Source: a virus. From it: DNA of 27,695 bases. Each line of letters begins with the position of its first letter. Position 1 is the stretch's first letter. The stretch lies in the IMG/VR virus record IMGVR_UViG_3300038451_000063, positions 1 to 27,695 of that record; one strand, 5' to 3'. Made by a program: the position numbers and the translations under genes. The notes under the pieces are model-generated. The model was not told the origin of the DNA. It worked only from the letters and a program-made list of their open reading frames with translations, and did no database searches. Below are positions 1 through 8,685 of the stretch, in pieces.

Positions 1-1
1 G

Positions 2-448
2 TGGTATCAATGGACTGACCCGACTGCAGCTTCATTGTCTCTAGTGGCTTCGACGTTTAATAGTGCGCAGCAAGTAGTGTTACAAGATGTGACTGACGGG
101 AATTTGTACACATTTTCTAATGCAGCTTACGGTGATGACGGCATCCCATTTCCGGTAGATCTGTACACCCCTAATTGGGATGGCGGGACGAAGAAGAGGA
201 AGACGGTTAATAAGCTCTATGTGATTGCAGATCAGACTGCGGGGAGTCGGGTTACGATTCGGACAAATGATTCAGATTATGCAGTTGGGAGTTGGTCGAA
301 TCCAGTGATGGTAGATCTAAGCCAAGAAGCTCCGTATATAGATAACATGGGAACATTCATTCGTAGAGCTCACCATGTGAGACACCTTGCGAACACACCG
401 TTGCGGTTGAAGGCGCTCGAACCTCATTTATTGATAGGAAGTCTGTAA
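2..448 (+). CDS. Phage head-completion/tail protein, C-terminal part (5' end outside window)
   Basis: The reading frame is open to the left edge of the window, so the gene starts upstream; an internal TTG at 35 is not needed as a start. The visible 148 residues end in a beta-rich segment with the pattern 'GSWSNPVMVDL...NMGTFIRRAHHVRH...PLRLKALEP'. This resembles the C-terminus of P22 gp10-like packaged-DNA-stabilisation proteins and related podovirus tail-knob proteins, where a W-S-x-P strand is followed by a G..RR..H/W segment. The likely role is closing the portal channel and joining the tail. Its position just before ejection-protein candidates fits. The family call is by resemblance only; a tail tubular or other beta-propeller protein is possible. 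The stop overlaps the next ATG (TAATG). Confidence 0.55.
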   Translation, partial: WYQWTDPTAASLSLVASTFNSAQQVVLQDVTDGNLYTFSNAAYGDDGIPFPVDLYTPNWDGGTKKRKTVNKLYVIADQTAGSRVTIRTNDSDYAVGSWSNPVMVDLSQEAPYIDNMGTFIRRAHHVRHLANTPLRLKALEPHLLIGSL

Positions 449-1011
449 TGGCCAATTTTCAGCCGCCACCGACATACGCCCCCCCGATGGAGGAAAGCAG
501 AGATGGGGTGCTGATTTTTAATCCGCTGTGGCTTGACTGGTTTCTTTCTGTGGCGCAGTTTATTAATAACAATAGTAATGGGGTGACAGCGGGGAGCTTT
601 ACCTCTCTCTCGGCTTCGGGAGCAGTTGGTGGGACAGGGTTCTCGGCGTTGTTTGCATCCCCTCCGTCGATCGGGGGTACAGCATCAAGTGCGGGAAGTT
701 TCACTACGTTAGAGGCAACTAGTCTGACGGTTACAGTGGCCGCGAGCTTTGGCGCAGTCTCGACGGTAAGTTTTGGTTGTACCGGCTTAGCAGCCCTCGC
801 CGCACTAACAGCGTCAACGATTAAAGCCACTGGGGCGTTTGGTTGTAACGGGGCGCTGGCGCAAACAGCCTACGCTTCTGGCGGAGCGGTGGTTACGACA
901 GGGGCAGCTCTGGCTTCGTATGGCTACACAACAGCGGCGCAAGCAAACGGAATTGTAACGCTGTTAAATAATATTCGGACAGCCCTAGTGAACAATGGTA
1001 TAATGTCTTAA
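448..1011 (+). CDS. Fibre-like repeat protein (virion-associated, hypothetical)
   Basis: A 187-residue protein starting at the ATG that overlaps the previous stop. After a short N-terminal segment with 'NPLWLDWFLSVAQFI' (about residues 25-40), the rest is Gly/Ala/Ser/Thr-rich with repeated 'GSFT(S/T)L' units (about residues 50-90), typical of phage fibre shafts. It ends with a short predicted helix, 'ANGIVTLLNNIRTALVNNGIM', a kind of C-terminus often seen in phage head-fibre and appendage proteins. A virion fibre or a small trimeric appendage is the most natural reading. No enzymatic motif is visible. The product name is an inference from composition and position between a head-completion protein and ejection proteins. 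Confidence 0.6.
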   Translation: MANFQPPPTYAPPMEESRDGVLIFNPLWLDWFLSVAQFINNNSNGVTAGSFTSLSASGAVGGTGFSALFASPPSIGGTASSAGSFTTLEATSLTVTVAASFGAVSTVSFGCTGLAALAALTASTIKATGAFGCNGALAQTAYASGGAVVTTGAALASYGYTTAAQANGIVTLLNNIRTALVNNGIMS

Positions 1012-1021
1012 GGAGACGGTG

Positions 1022-2077
1022 ATGGGAGGTTATTTTAGTGGTGGATCTATAATTCCTGGTGTAGATAATCCATTCCAAAGTGGTAATAGTACAATCTCGC
1101 AGGGAGCTAATGCTGTTGGTATAAACCCCCAGGGGATTAATGCTCAGAACACTATAGGGACTATAACGGACCCAATTCTAGCAAGTGGTAATGCTATTAG
1201 TCGTATGACTGGAGGTTCAGGTAATGTTTTAAATGATGTAGGTATTGGGGGTGTCCTTGGTAATACAGCGAATATGACTTACAGTGGGTTGGCCGATTCT
1301 GCCCTAATTGCGGGGGCGGTTGTCGGGGGAGCCTATCTCGGAGGGGCGGATTTTTCCGGTACTTCGATGGATATGTCGAATGCTGGCGATACCATGGGTC
1401 AATATTATGATTCAGGTCAGTACACAGCTCAAATGGGGAATACCACTGCTTTTGATGGTGGTTATAGTGGATCTAGTATGGCCTCTATGGCGGGAACACC
1501 CGGAACTTCATGGTCAGGTGTCGCGGGGAAAACTCTTGGTACTATGGGGAATATGGCCACACTTGGTGCTGGCTTGAAACTTGTAGGCGGGTTGTATGGA
1601 CTATATAAGTCGAGTCAGAATCCGAATACATCTAACACACCAAGCCCCGCAGTGACCACGGCTTCTAATGCGAATGCAACAGCCTCAGCCACAGCAGCTA
1701 CCCAGCTGACAACAGCACTGAATGATCCTAGTAGTTATTATGATTCTGCCTCGTATCAAGCAGGGTTACAAGCTCTTGAACGTACGGATGCGGCTCAAGG
1801 GTATGCAGGTTCCGGTAAAATGCTGGCAGATCTGCAAAATTACGGTCAGACTAGTTATCAGAGTTATATCACCAACCTTTCGCAAATTGCTAACATGAGT
1901 CTGGGTGCTTCCACCGGAGCCGTGAATGCAGGTACGAATGTAAGCCAAGCTTCGAATCAGAATAACTCATTGAACTTGCAGTCGCAGATCAATGCGCTCA
2001 ACTTGATTGGTGGTACACTGGGGCAATGGGGTTCGAATAATAGTAACAATACTGTAGCCAACTCTGCGGGGTTCTGA
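1022..2077 (+). CDS. Candidate DNA-ejection (internal virion) protein, Gly/Ser-rich
   Basis: A 351-residue protein. I choose ATG 1022 over GTG 1019 because AGGAG at 1011-1015 is then about 6 nt away. The N-terminal two thirds are Gly/Ser/Asn-rich with a hydrophobic stretch around residues 85-105 (SALIAGAVVGGAYLGG). The C-terminal third carries 'ALERTDAAQGYAGSGKMLADLQNYGQTSYQSYITNLSQIANM'. This matches the pattern A(A)xG-x2-SG-x2-L-x-L-x2-[YF]G found in P22 gp7-like and related podovirus DNA-transfer proteins. Such proteins are packaged in the capsid and ejected with the DNA to span the cell envelope. Placement directly before two more candidates of this class supports it. The exact family is not proven here. 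Confidence 0.65.
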   Translation: MGGYFSGGSIIPGVDNPFQSGNSTISQGANAVGINPQGINAQNTIGTITDPILASGNAISRMTGGSGNVLNDVGIGGVLGNTANMTYSGLADSALIAGAVVGGAYLGGADFSGTSMDMSNAGDTMGQYYDSGQYTAQMGNTTAFDGGYSGSSMASMAGTPGTSWSGVAGKTLGTMGNMATLGAGLKLVGGLYGLYKSSQNPNTSNTPSPAVTTASNANATASATAATQLTTALNDPSSYYDSASYQAGLQALERTDAAQGYAGSGKMLADLQNYGQTSYQSYITNLSQIANMSLGASTGAVNAGTNVSQASNQNNSLNLQSQINALNLIGGTLGQWGSNNSNNTVANSAGF

Positions 2078-2078
2078 T

Positions 2079-3251
2079 ATGCCAAATCCATTAGCAATAG
2101 AGTACGGCCCAACGCCGCAGGAGCAGATGGCTTCCCTTGCGAACATGCAATCGCAGACGGAACTGCGGCGAGCCCAAACGGGGGAAGCGAAGAATAATCA
2201 AATACTCCAACAACAGCAAGCGCAGAAGAATAAGCTTGAGCTTGACAAGATGCAGAAGTGGCAGGAGGTCTTGCGGAATCAAGCGGCGCAAGCGGGGGTG
2301 CATCCAAATGATACCCCTTCGGTTAATGACGTCCCTGGAAGTCTTGAGTTCATGTCGAATCTGGCTTTGCGGGCACAAGATCCGGAGAAGGCGGCGGAGC
2401 TGGCAGGACAAGCTGCCCAAATTCGCCAACGCCAGATGGCCGCTCGTACGAATCAGTTGCGCGGAAATCAAATGCAAGTAGAGGTGCAAAAGAAACAACT
2501 TGATATGGTATCACAACTGATGGACTCAGTTAAAGATGATGACTCACTGTCACGAGCAAATGCTATCATTGCGGCGACAACGGGACAGGCGAGTCCGTTT
2601 GCAGGGAGGAAGTATGCTGAAGTGAAAGGGGTCATTGAACAGCTCCGTGATGGCGCAATGACGCATAAGCAGAAGGTGGACGAGAACATTAAATTACAAG
2701 AGCAAATTAGTAAGGAAGAGAATCGTAAAGATATGATTCGTCATAGGCAATTTCAAGATGCACAAGCCGCAGCTCTCCGGCCGCTGAAGGAAGCTGAATT
2801 GAAACGGAAGGCGAAATCGGGTGGGAAGAGTATTGGTGAACCGACGACGAAAAATATTGAGCTGACCTATATGGATTTGAAGGAAGCTCACCCTGATGTT
2901 TCGCAAAACGAACTGATGCAGAAAGCTCGGGCAATTGAATCTCAGACGAAAGCTCTCATGCTTGCCAACCGCGGACTGACGGCGGATGATGCTAGACGCC
3001 AAGCGAAGCAAGGGATTAGTATGCAACCTGGGGTGACGTATCAAGACGGGTCGAGTGCGAGCCTTGCCCTCCCGCCACCACCGGACAGGAACTTTGAAGT
3101 CGGGAAATTCTACGCTGCACCTAACGGCGGGGTGTATGAATATCTGGGTGGGGGGAAAGCTCGGAAGGTCGAAACAGCTCCTGTAGCCACGGGGTTGGAA
3201 CTGGCTAATGAATCAGGGGATGATGAGACGCCTCCTGATGATGCGGAGTAA
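2079..3251 (+). CDS. Coiled-coil internal virion protein candidate
   Basis: A 390-residue, highly charged, Gln/Lys/Glu/Ala-rich protein. Residues about 5-70 and 95-240 have the low-Gly/Pro, heptad-compatible composition of long helices or coiled coils (for example 'QILQQQQAQKNKLELDKMQKW'). The C-terminus (from about 320) is a short Gly/Pro region with a small beta motif, 'FEVGKFYAAPNGGVYEYLGGGKARKV'. It begins one base after the previous stop and ends two bases before the next gene, so it is part of the same operon. The second of three ejection proteins is the most plausible role, by analogy with three-gene podovirus ejection cassettes (P22 gp7/gp20/gp16; T7 gp14/gp15/gp16). No family-specific motif was recognised. 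Confidence 0.55.
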   Translation: MPNPLAIEYGPTPQEQMASLANMQSQTELRRAQTGEAKNNQILQQQQAQKNKLELDKMQKWQEVLRNQAAQAGVHPNDTPSVNDVPGSLEFMSNLALRAQDPEKAAELAGQAAQIRQRQMAARTNQLRGNQMQVEVQKKQLDMVSQLMDSVKDDDSLSRANAIIAATTGQASPFAGRKYAEVKGVIEQLRDGAMTHKQKVDENIKLQEQISKEENRKDMIRHRQFQDAQAAALRPLKEAELKRKAKSGGKSIGEPTTKNIELTYMDLKEAHPDVSQNELMQKARAIESQTKALMLANRGLTADDARRQAKQGISMQPGVTYQDGSSASLALPPPPDRNFEVGKFYAAPNGGVYEYLGGGKARKVETAPVATGLELANESGDDETPPDDAE

Positions 3252-3253
3252 TC

Positions 3254-6200
3254 ATGACAGATGAATCTATAGCAGACGTATTTGGTGTACAAGCTACAGT
3301 GACACCTCCGACAGCGAAACCTGCGGTTGCGGGGAAGAAGGCAGCTGCGCCTGTGCAAGACATTGAAGATGTGTTCGGACGGGCGAAGAAATCCCCTTCG
3401 ATGTTGCAAGAGATTATTCCAGCTGTAGACACCGTGCTAGGGTTCCCTGCCTTCATAGCTCAGATGGGTATGACAGGAGTAGCGGATATCGCTGCTCTCG
3501 TCGATGGGTCGGAACATCCGCTTGCTGCGGGCTCCGCCATCATTAATAAGGCAATGCAAACACCTTGGATGAAGTTTATGCAGAAGCCGATACAAACGGC
3601 TATGCAAACGGATACATCTGACACGAAGATGGAAGAGGTGGGGAATTGGATTACAAAGCAGGTTGATGCGGCGGCAGACTATGCTGTGAAGAAGACAGGG
3701 AATCCGGAAGCAGGAGAAGCTGTTCGGCAGGGTGCGAATATCGCTATGGCGAAGGGAGGGGATGCTGTCAGGCATATTGTGATGAAGGGTGCAGATGCCA
3801 TGCGCACGAAACCATCCGGTTCCGCACACACAGATACACCCGCCCCCGAAACTCCCGCTGAAGAGAAAGCACCGGAGCCTACCCACGGTACACTATTTGG
3901 GAAAGATGCTCAGATCAATGCGGATAAGATAGCCCATGATATGATTAAGCGGGGTGCCCCGCTGAGGGATGTACTTGCGGCGAGGAAGCGGAATCCTCTG
4001 GTTGGTGATGCGATTGATAGGATTATGGGAAATCGGCAGATGTTTCGCTCTGGCCCTATGGCGGAAGGGGTTAGCCAAGGGGAGGTGGCGCCACCGGAAT
4101 TTCAGAATGGGCGGGAGAGGGTTAGCCAAGCTCTTCCCGATCCTCATGAGTATGGACAGGTGGTGCGGGAACATGCAGATGTAAGGGTGAGGCAACTTGA
4201 GTTGAAGGATGCGGAGGCGGTTAAAGCGAGGGAAGACGGAAAGGCCGCAATCCCTGATGAGCTGAAAGCGGTCGAGCAGAAGTATCCGAACAAACAGCAA
4301 GGTGGTTATACTGACGTCAAGACCCTCGTGAAGATAGCTGCTGCTGGTGTTGGAGCGGCTGCTGGATACGCTCTTGCCGATAAAGAGGATAAGATTGAAG
4401 GAACCCTTCGCGGAGCATTGGGTGGGCTTATTCTAACCGCTATCAATCCAATGAAGGCAATTGATGTGGCGAAGAAGTTAACTGCCCATGATGATCGGAT
4501 AACTATTGGTGATCTCGGTGACAACCAAGAGGTAGCGATTAAGAGTGCGGAGATTGTCCACCACATTATGAAGAAGAAGATTGACGAACGAGTGCCAGAT
4601 AAAAAGAGGCAAGCTGCCATCACTCATTGGGTGGAGGGGGATCTGACACAGCAACTCGCCCCACACGAACTCGCCGTTGCGAAAGAAGCTAAAGCCTTCT
4701 TCGAGAAACTTGCGCAGGAACAAAATGCCGCAGGGACGTTGAAAGGGTATAGGGAGAACTATGTTACTCACATCTGGGAATGGGGACTGCAAGGAAAGTC
4801 GGCGCTTGAACGGGCGTTCGCAAATAAGGCAGCTGGTGCTGGCATGTCACCTAAAAGTCAGTTCTCTAAAGAGCGAACCATCTCGACGATTGCGGAAGGG
4901 AAGAAGCTTGGGCTGACACCGAAGACGGAAGCGATTGGCGAGATCATGGAGGTCTATGGGAATAGCGCAGCGCGTGCGATGGCGAACAAGAGACTGATTG
5001 ACGGGTTACGTGCAGCGAAGACGCTCGATGGTACGAAACTGTCTCTACCCGCAGATAAAGCTCCCCACACTTATGTGAGTATTAATCACCCACAACTGAA
5101 TGGGCTGAAGGTACATCCAGACATTGCACCAAGTCTCCAATTTCTCTTTGACACGAGAACACCGAGTGCAGCAGGGAGAGCTCTCGATGCTTTCAATACG
5201 GCGTTGAAACGGACTGCAGTATCATTTAGTCTGTTCCATAATAAGGCACTGACGGATGCGTTCATCGGGGGATCAAGTAAACCTTGGAAGGCGTTGTCGA
5301 ACATAGCAGGATTTGTCACCGCGAAAGATGCTTACCTGCGGCAACTGAATGATGAAGGGTTGACACCACTAATTCAAAGCGCACTGAAAGGTGGACTGAC
5401 ATTCACTCTGGATAAGGCGACCTCCGTTGATGAAGATGTAGGTGGAGCGTTCTATGGTGCGCTGAAAGATCTTCAAGGTATGGCCGATCAAATCGTCCCT
5501 GGGATGGGGAAGCCTATTGAAGGGATAGCGAAGATTAACCACGCTGTGGACACAATGACGTGGGCACGGATGCACACAGGAATGAAACTGAATATTTTCG
5601 CGGAGAAGCTAGAGCAGATTAAATTGAATAACGCTCGGGCGCATGAAGCTAATCCCGAGAAAGTTCCCCTGTTTAAAGAAGGGGAAGCGGAGAAGATCGC
5701 GGCCTCTTTCACGAACGATATTTTCGGCGGACTGAACTGGAGACGGATAGCGGAAGCTACGAAGAGAGAATGGGCGAGGGATATTGCATTGGGGGCTCTT
5801 AAACCTTCGAGTCGTCGAATGATGCAGTTGCTTATGTTCGCACCAGACTGGACGCTGTCGACTGTACGGGCTATGACACAAGCGTCCGGGAAAGGTTCGT
5901 CGGTTAAAGGATTGCTGAATGCGCGGACGCTTGCTGATTTGCACAGACAGTATATGATTCGATCAGCGATTTACTATATGACTGTTGGCGATGGAATTAA
6001 TTATGCTATGTCCGGTCACCACATCTGGGATGATAAGCAGAAGGATAAGACTCGCATTGACTTAGGTGATGGGCGAACTATGCAATGGTCTAAACATACG
6101 ATGGACTCTATCCACTGGGTGCTGAACCCAAGCCAACAAATGCTGAACAAATTTGGTGCAATTCCGAAGCAGATGATAGAACAGGCGTTGCATAAAGAAT

Positions 6201-6463
6201 ATCTGTCGGCGCACGGGCAATCACCTGAGATGAAAGGAAGCCGTCTCGGACACCTGTTGAAAGGAATTTCCCCCATCGCGGTGCAACAAAACTTCGATGC
6301 AGGCTCTAGTGCTGGTATCGCGGGTTTCCTCGGCGCACCTATCTACGGGAAAACGCGAGAACAAAAGTTCGATGACAAGATGAAGAAGGAAATGTCTGCT
6401 ATGACACCGGAACAGATTGAAGAGCGTAGGAAGAAACGTATGCAACAACTGGAGGAACAATGA
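3254..6463 (+). CDS. Large internal virion / ejection protein candidate (1069 aa)
   Basis: The largest protein of the late arm. The N-terminus has two 'DVFG' motifs (residues about 8-11 and 38-41), of the kind often seen at the start of large phage ejection or polyvalent proteins. A Gly/Ala-rich hydrophobic segment lies at about residues 358-395 (KIAAAGVGAAAGYALAD...RGALGGLILTAI), compatible with membrane insertion or a flexible core. The C-terminal third is helical and aromatic, with 'DIFGGLNWRR', 'LSTVRAMTQ' and 'LNPSQQMLNKFGAIPKQMIEQ'. The basic tail (EERRKKRMQQLEEQ) ends in a 4-bp ATGA overlap with the next gene. Size, position and composition suit the third ejection protein (T7 gp16 / P22 gp16 position). 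I see no lysozyme or transglycosylase motif. Confidence 0.6.
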   Translation: MTDESIADVFGVQATVTPPTAKPAVAGKKAAAPVQDIEDVFGRAKKSPSMLQEIIPAVDTVLGFPAFIAQMGMTGVADIAALVDGSEHPLAAGSAIINKAMQTPWMKFMQKPIQTAMQTDTSDTKMEEVGNWITKQVDAAADYAVKKTGNPEAGEAVRQGANIAMAKGGDAVRHIVMKGADAMRTKPSGSAHTDTPAPETPAEEKAPEPTHGTLFGKDAQINADKIAHDMIKRGAPLRDVLAARKRNPLVGDAIDRIMGNRQMFRSGPMAEGVSQGEVAPPEFQNGRERVSQALPDPHEYGQVVREHADVRVRQLELKDAEAVKAREDGKAAIPDELKAVEQKYPNKQQGGYTDVKTLVKIAAAGVGAAAGYALADKEDKIEGTLRGALGGLILTAINPMKAIDVAKKLTAHDDRITIGDLGDNQEVAIKSAEIVHHIMKKKIDERVPDKKRQAAITHWVEGDLTQQLAPHELAVAKEAKAFFEKLAQEQNAAGTLKGYRENYVTHIWEWGLQGKSALERAFANKAAGAGMSPKSQFSKERTISTIAEGKKLGLTPKTEAIGEIMEVYGNSAARAMANKRLIDGLRAAKTLDGTKLSLPADKAPHTYVSINHPQLNGLKVHPDIAPSLQFLFDTRTPSAAGRALDAFNTALKRTAVSFSLFHNKALTDAFIGGSSKPWKALSNIAGFVTAKDAYLRQLNDEGLTPLIQSALKGGLTFTLDKATSVDEDVGGAFYGALKDLQGMADQIVPGMGKPIEGIAKINHAVDTMTWARMHTGMKLNIFAEKLEQIKLNNARAHEANPEKVPLFKEGEAEKIAASFTNDIFGGLNWRRIAEATKREWARDIALGALKPSSRRMMQLLMFAPDWTLSTVRAMTQASGKGSSVKGLLNARTLADLHRQYMIRSAIYYMTVGDGINYAMSGHHIWDDKQKDKTRIDLGDGRTMQWSKHTMDSIHWVLNPSQQMLNKFGAIPKQMIEQALHKEYLSAHGQSPEMKGSRLGHLLKGISPIAVQQNFDAGSSAGIAGFLGAPIYGKTREQKFDDKMKKEMSAMTPEQIEERRKKRMQQLEEQ

Positions 6464-7794
6464 AGATTCTTGTTATAGATACACTTAAGACTTGTCTCTT
6501 TCTTGCCATGCGATTTGAGGAAGCTGGCCATGAGGTTCGGTATTTCCTCCTCCCACTAGAGTCAGGGAAGGCTAAGCCAGACGGTGATGGGTTAGTGGGG
6601 AAAGTGAAAGACTGGAAACCATCTATGGGATGGGCAGATCTTATTGTAATTACAGATAATTCGATTGAACCAGAGAAGTTTGAACCTTACTTTAAATCGG
6701 GTTACCCTATTTTTGGGTGTAATATGAAGGCAGCGGAATTAGAACTTGATCGTGAAGCAGGGCAAAAGGTTTTCCAAGAGAATGGAATAGAGGTTGTCCC
6801 CTTCAAATCATTTAAAGATTATGATAAAGCTATTGCTTATGTGGAAAAAGAGAAACGTCCATTCGTATCGAAACCTTGGGGAGGGGAAACGGATAAAAGT
6901 TTATCCTACGTTCCAAAAGGTGCTACGCCTATTGAAGCAGCTGCTAATCTTATATCACAACTCGAGCACTGGAAGAAGCAAGGCCTCAAAGCGGATTTTA
7001 TTCTACAAGAAATGGTTGAGGGGGATGAGATGGCAGTGGGTGGATGGTTCGGCCCTCACGGTTGGAACAAGTGGAAGAATGAGAACTGGGAAGAGAAGAG
7101 ATTGATGAATGACGGTTTCGGGCCGAACACAGGTGAAATGGGAACTGTACTTCGCTATGTGAAGAAAAGTAAACTGTTTGACGATGTATGTGAACCAGTG
7201 ACGGAAGAGTTATTGAAGCTTGGGTATGTAGGTTATGTCGATGTAAACTGTATTGTGACAAAAGAAGGGATACCGATTCCACTGGAATTCACTCTGCGGT
7301 TTGGCGAGCCTCATTATAAACTTGCTATGCACATGCACAAGGGCGATCCAGCACAATGGATGCTCGACCTTGTACAAGGAAAAGATACACTGGAATGTGA
7401 AGAAGGCTTTTGTGTAGGTATTATTATGGGGATGGGGGATTATCCTTGGGAGAAGGACGATCCGATTATAGTGACCGGCCATCCTATCCGAGGTGTGACG
7501 GAGAAGAATAGAGGTGGGGTTTATTTCTCGAGTGTCAAACTTGGGGAGGCCCCTATAGTAGTGAGGGATAAAATCACTCGCGGAGAAACTTATGTTAGTT
7601 CTGGGGAGTATGTTTTGACGGTCTGCGCAACAGGGAAGACAATTAAAGAGGCGGCAGAAAAAGCAAATGAACTTGCGGAAGAAATTAACTGGCCACCGCA
7701 CATTACTCGCCGGACGGATATAGGAGCTCGTCTCGAGAAAGGTCTACCGGAGTTGCAGGTGCATGGTTACGCGAAAGGAGCTCGCTATGGGTGA
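6460..7794 (+). CDS. PurD-like ATP-grasp ligase embedded in the virion operon
   Basis: A 444-residue protein with the whole GAR-synthetase (PurD) architecture. It has an N-terminal alpha/beta domain (MKILVID), an ATP-grasp region with 'FVSKPWGGETDKS' (135-147), the PurD-like 'GPNTGEMGT' (221-229) and 'PLEFTLRFGEPH' (274-285, where PurD has an E-x-N-x-R-F-G-D-P-E core), and a C-terminal domain with 'SSGEYVLTV...RRTDIGARL'. The usual N-terminal GGREHAL motif that contacts phosphoribosylamine is replaced by 'DTLKTCLFLAMRF', and the Asn and Glu of the core motif are Thr and His. The fold is therefore clear while the acceptor substrate is probably different. It overlaps the ejection gene by ATGA and the zinc-ribbon gene by 8 nt. 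True GAR synthetase activity is unproven. Confidence 0.8.
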   Translation: MKILVIDTLKTCLFLAMRFEEAGHEVRYFLLPLESGKAKPDGDGLVGKVKDWKPSMGWADLIVITDNSIEPEKFEPYFKSGYPIFGCNMKAAELELDREAGQKVFQENGIEVVPFKSFKDYDKAIAYVEKEKRPFVSKPWGGETDKSLSYVPKGATPIEAAANLISQLEHWKKQGLKADFILQEMVEGDEMAVGGWFGPHGWNKWKNENWEEKRLMNDGFGPNTGEMGTVLRYVKKSKLFDDVCEPVTEELLKLGYVGYVDVNCIVTKEGIPIPLEFTLRFGEPHYKLAMHMHKGDPAQWMLDLVQGKDTLECEEGFCVGIIMGMGDYPWEKDDPIIVTGHPIRGVTEKNRGGVYFSSVKLGEAPIVVRDKITRGETYVSSGEYVLTVCATGKTIKEAAEKANELAEEINWPPHITRRTDIGARLEKGLPELQVHGYAKGARYG

Positions 7795-8071
7795 AGCTGA
7801 TTTCCTCGCACTTGGTGACTGGAATGCGGTGTGCTACGAATGCGGGAAGAAGAAAAAAGCAAGCACACTGAAAAAACATTGGCAAGGTTATTGGGTGTGC
7901 CCGAGTTGCAGGGAGCCGAGGCATCCTCAAGATTTTGTCCGAGCGGTGCAGGATGTTCAGACACCACCCTGGGTGCAACCTTATCCAAGTTTAGCTTTTG
8001 TTAGTAATAAATATGACGCTACAATTGATATTGCTATTATAGATATCGCTATTATAGATACAGTTATTTAA
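7787..8071 (+). CDS. Small zinc-ribbon phage protein
   Basis: I choose ATG 7787 (94 residues) because AAAGGAG at 7774-7780 is 6 nt upstream; an in-frame GTG/ATG further up lacks this. The protein has CYEC and CPSC knuckles (about residues 22-25 and 47-50) and a following 'REPRHPQDFVRAVQDVQTPPWVQP', a pattern I recognise from small zinc-ribbon proteins in phage structural operons, function unknown. The C-terminus is odd: 'DIAIIDIAIIDTVI' is encoded by three near-identical 15-bp units. The 8-nt overlap with the ATP-grasp gene suggests translational coupling and perhaps a functional link, which is inference only. Confidence 0.8.
   Translation: MGEADFLALGDWNAVCYECGKKKKASTLKKHWQGYWVCPSCREPRHPQDFVRAVQDVQTPPWVQPYPSLAFVSNKYDATIDIAIIDIAIIDTVI
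8027..8071 (+). repeat. Three tandem 15-bp repeats at the 3' end of the zinc-ribbon gene
   Basis: The units are GATATTGCTATTATA (8027-8041), GATATCGCTATTATA (8042-8056) and GATACAGTTATTTAA (8057-8071). The first two differ at one base and the last contains the stop codon. The repeat is in phase with the codons, giving DIAII-DIAII-DTVI, and is much more AT-rich than the rest of the gene. It looks like a slippage expansion. Confidence 0.85.
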
Positions 8072-8082
8072 AGGATACGATT

Positions 8083-8673
8083 ATGGCTGATACACAGTAT
8101 GTACCAAAGATAACAGTTATAACATCCCCTTGGATACAGCCAGTGAATGATGCTGTGTATAAAGGGGTTGACCCGAATTATCAAACGTTAGGGGGGTTGG
8201 TAAATGCTTATACGTTTACCTTTCCGAGTGGGAGTTTGGTGACGGCATTGACAGCTGGGATGGTTATTCGAGCTAATGTGAATATAACGAATACAGGGGT
8301 GGCAACACTTGTTGTTACAGGAGCCACCGTGTTAGCTCCTGTTCCTATTGTGAGTAAAGGGGCAGCGTTATCTGGGAGTGAGCTACTTGCCGGTACAATT
8401 GCTGAGATGCAGTTTGATGGGACGTCGATGCAACTGCTCGGGAGTGCCCCCCGATTCGCTCCGACGGAAATACCGGCAGGGGCAATGAACGGAGCGAATA
8501 CGAGCTTCACGCTTACTCACAGTCCCAGGACTGGGTATCTTTCTTTACATTTAAATGGTTCCTTGTTACAATCGGGGGTAGGAAATGATTATACAATCAC
8601 TGCAAATACTATTACAATGGCCACTGCCCCGCTTGCAACGGATGTTTTAATTGCAGCACCCTATCAATATTAA
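8083..8673 (+). CDS. Virion fibre/decoration protein (hypothetical)
   Basis: A 196-residue protein with start ATG 8083 preceded by AAAGGA. The N-terminus 'ITVITSPWIQPVNDAVYKGV' is followed by a beta-rich section with Thr/Val/Gly repeats (about 30-125). A separate C-terminal module (about 128-196, 'PAGAMNGANTSFTLTHSPRTGYLSLHLNGSLLQSGVGNDYTITANTITMATAPLATDVL') has the look of an immunoglobulin-like beta-sandwich that occurs at the ends of phage fibre and head-decoration proteins. It sits between the zinc-ribbon gene and other surface-protein genes, so it is probably exposed on the virion. I see no catalytic motif. Confidence 0.6.
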   Translation: MADTQYVPKITVITSPWIQPVNDAVYKGVDPNYQTLGGLVNAYTFTFPSGSLVTALTAGMVIRANVNITNTGVATLVVTGATVLAPVPIVSKGAALSGSELLAGTIAEMQFDGTSMQLLGSAPRFAPTEIPAGAMNGANTSFTLTHSPRTGYLSLHLNGSLLQSGVGNDYTITANTITMATAPLATDVLIAAPYQY

Positions 8674-8685
8674 AGGAGGTTTGAA

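Noticed and set aside
6460-7794. Bona fide purD housekeeping gene
   Set aside because: Although the fold is PurD, the phosphoribosylamine-binding GGREHAL segment is missing and key core residues differ. I therefore give no gene symbol and do not claim GAR synthetase activity.
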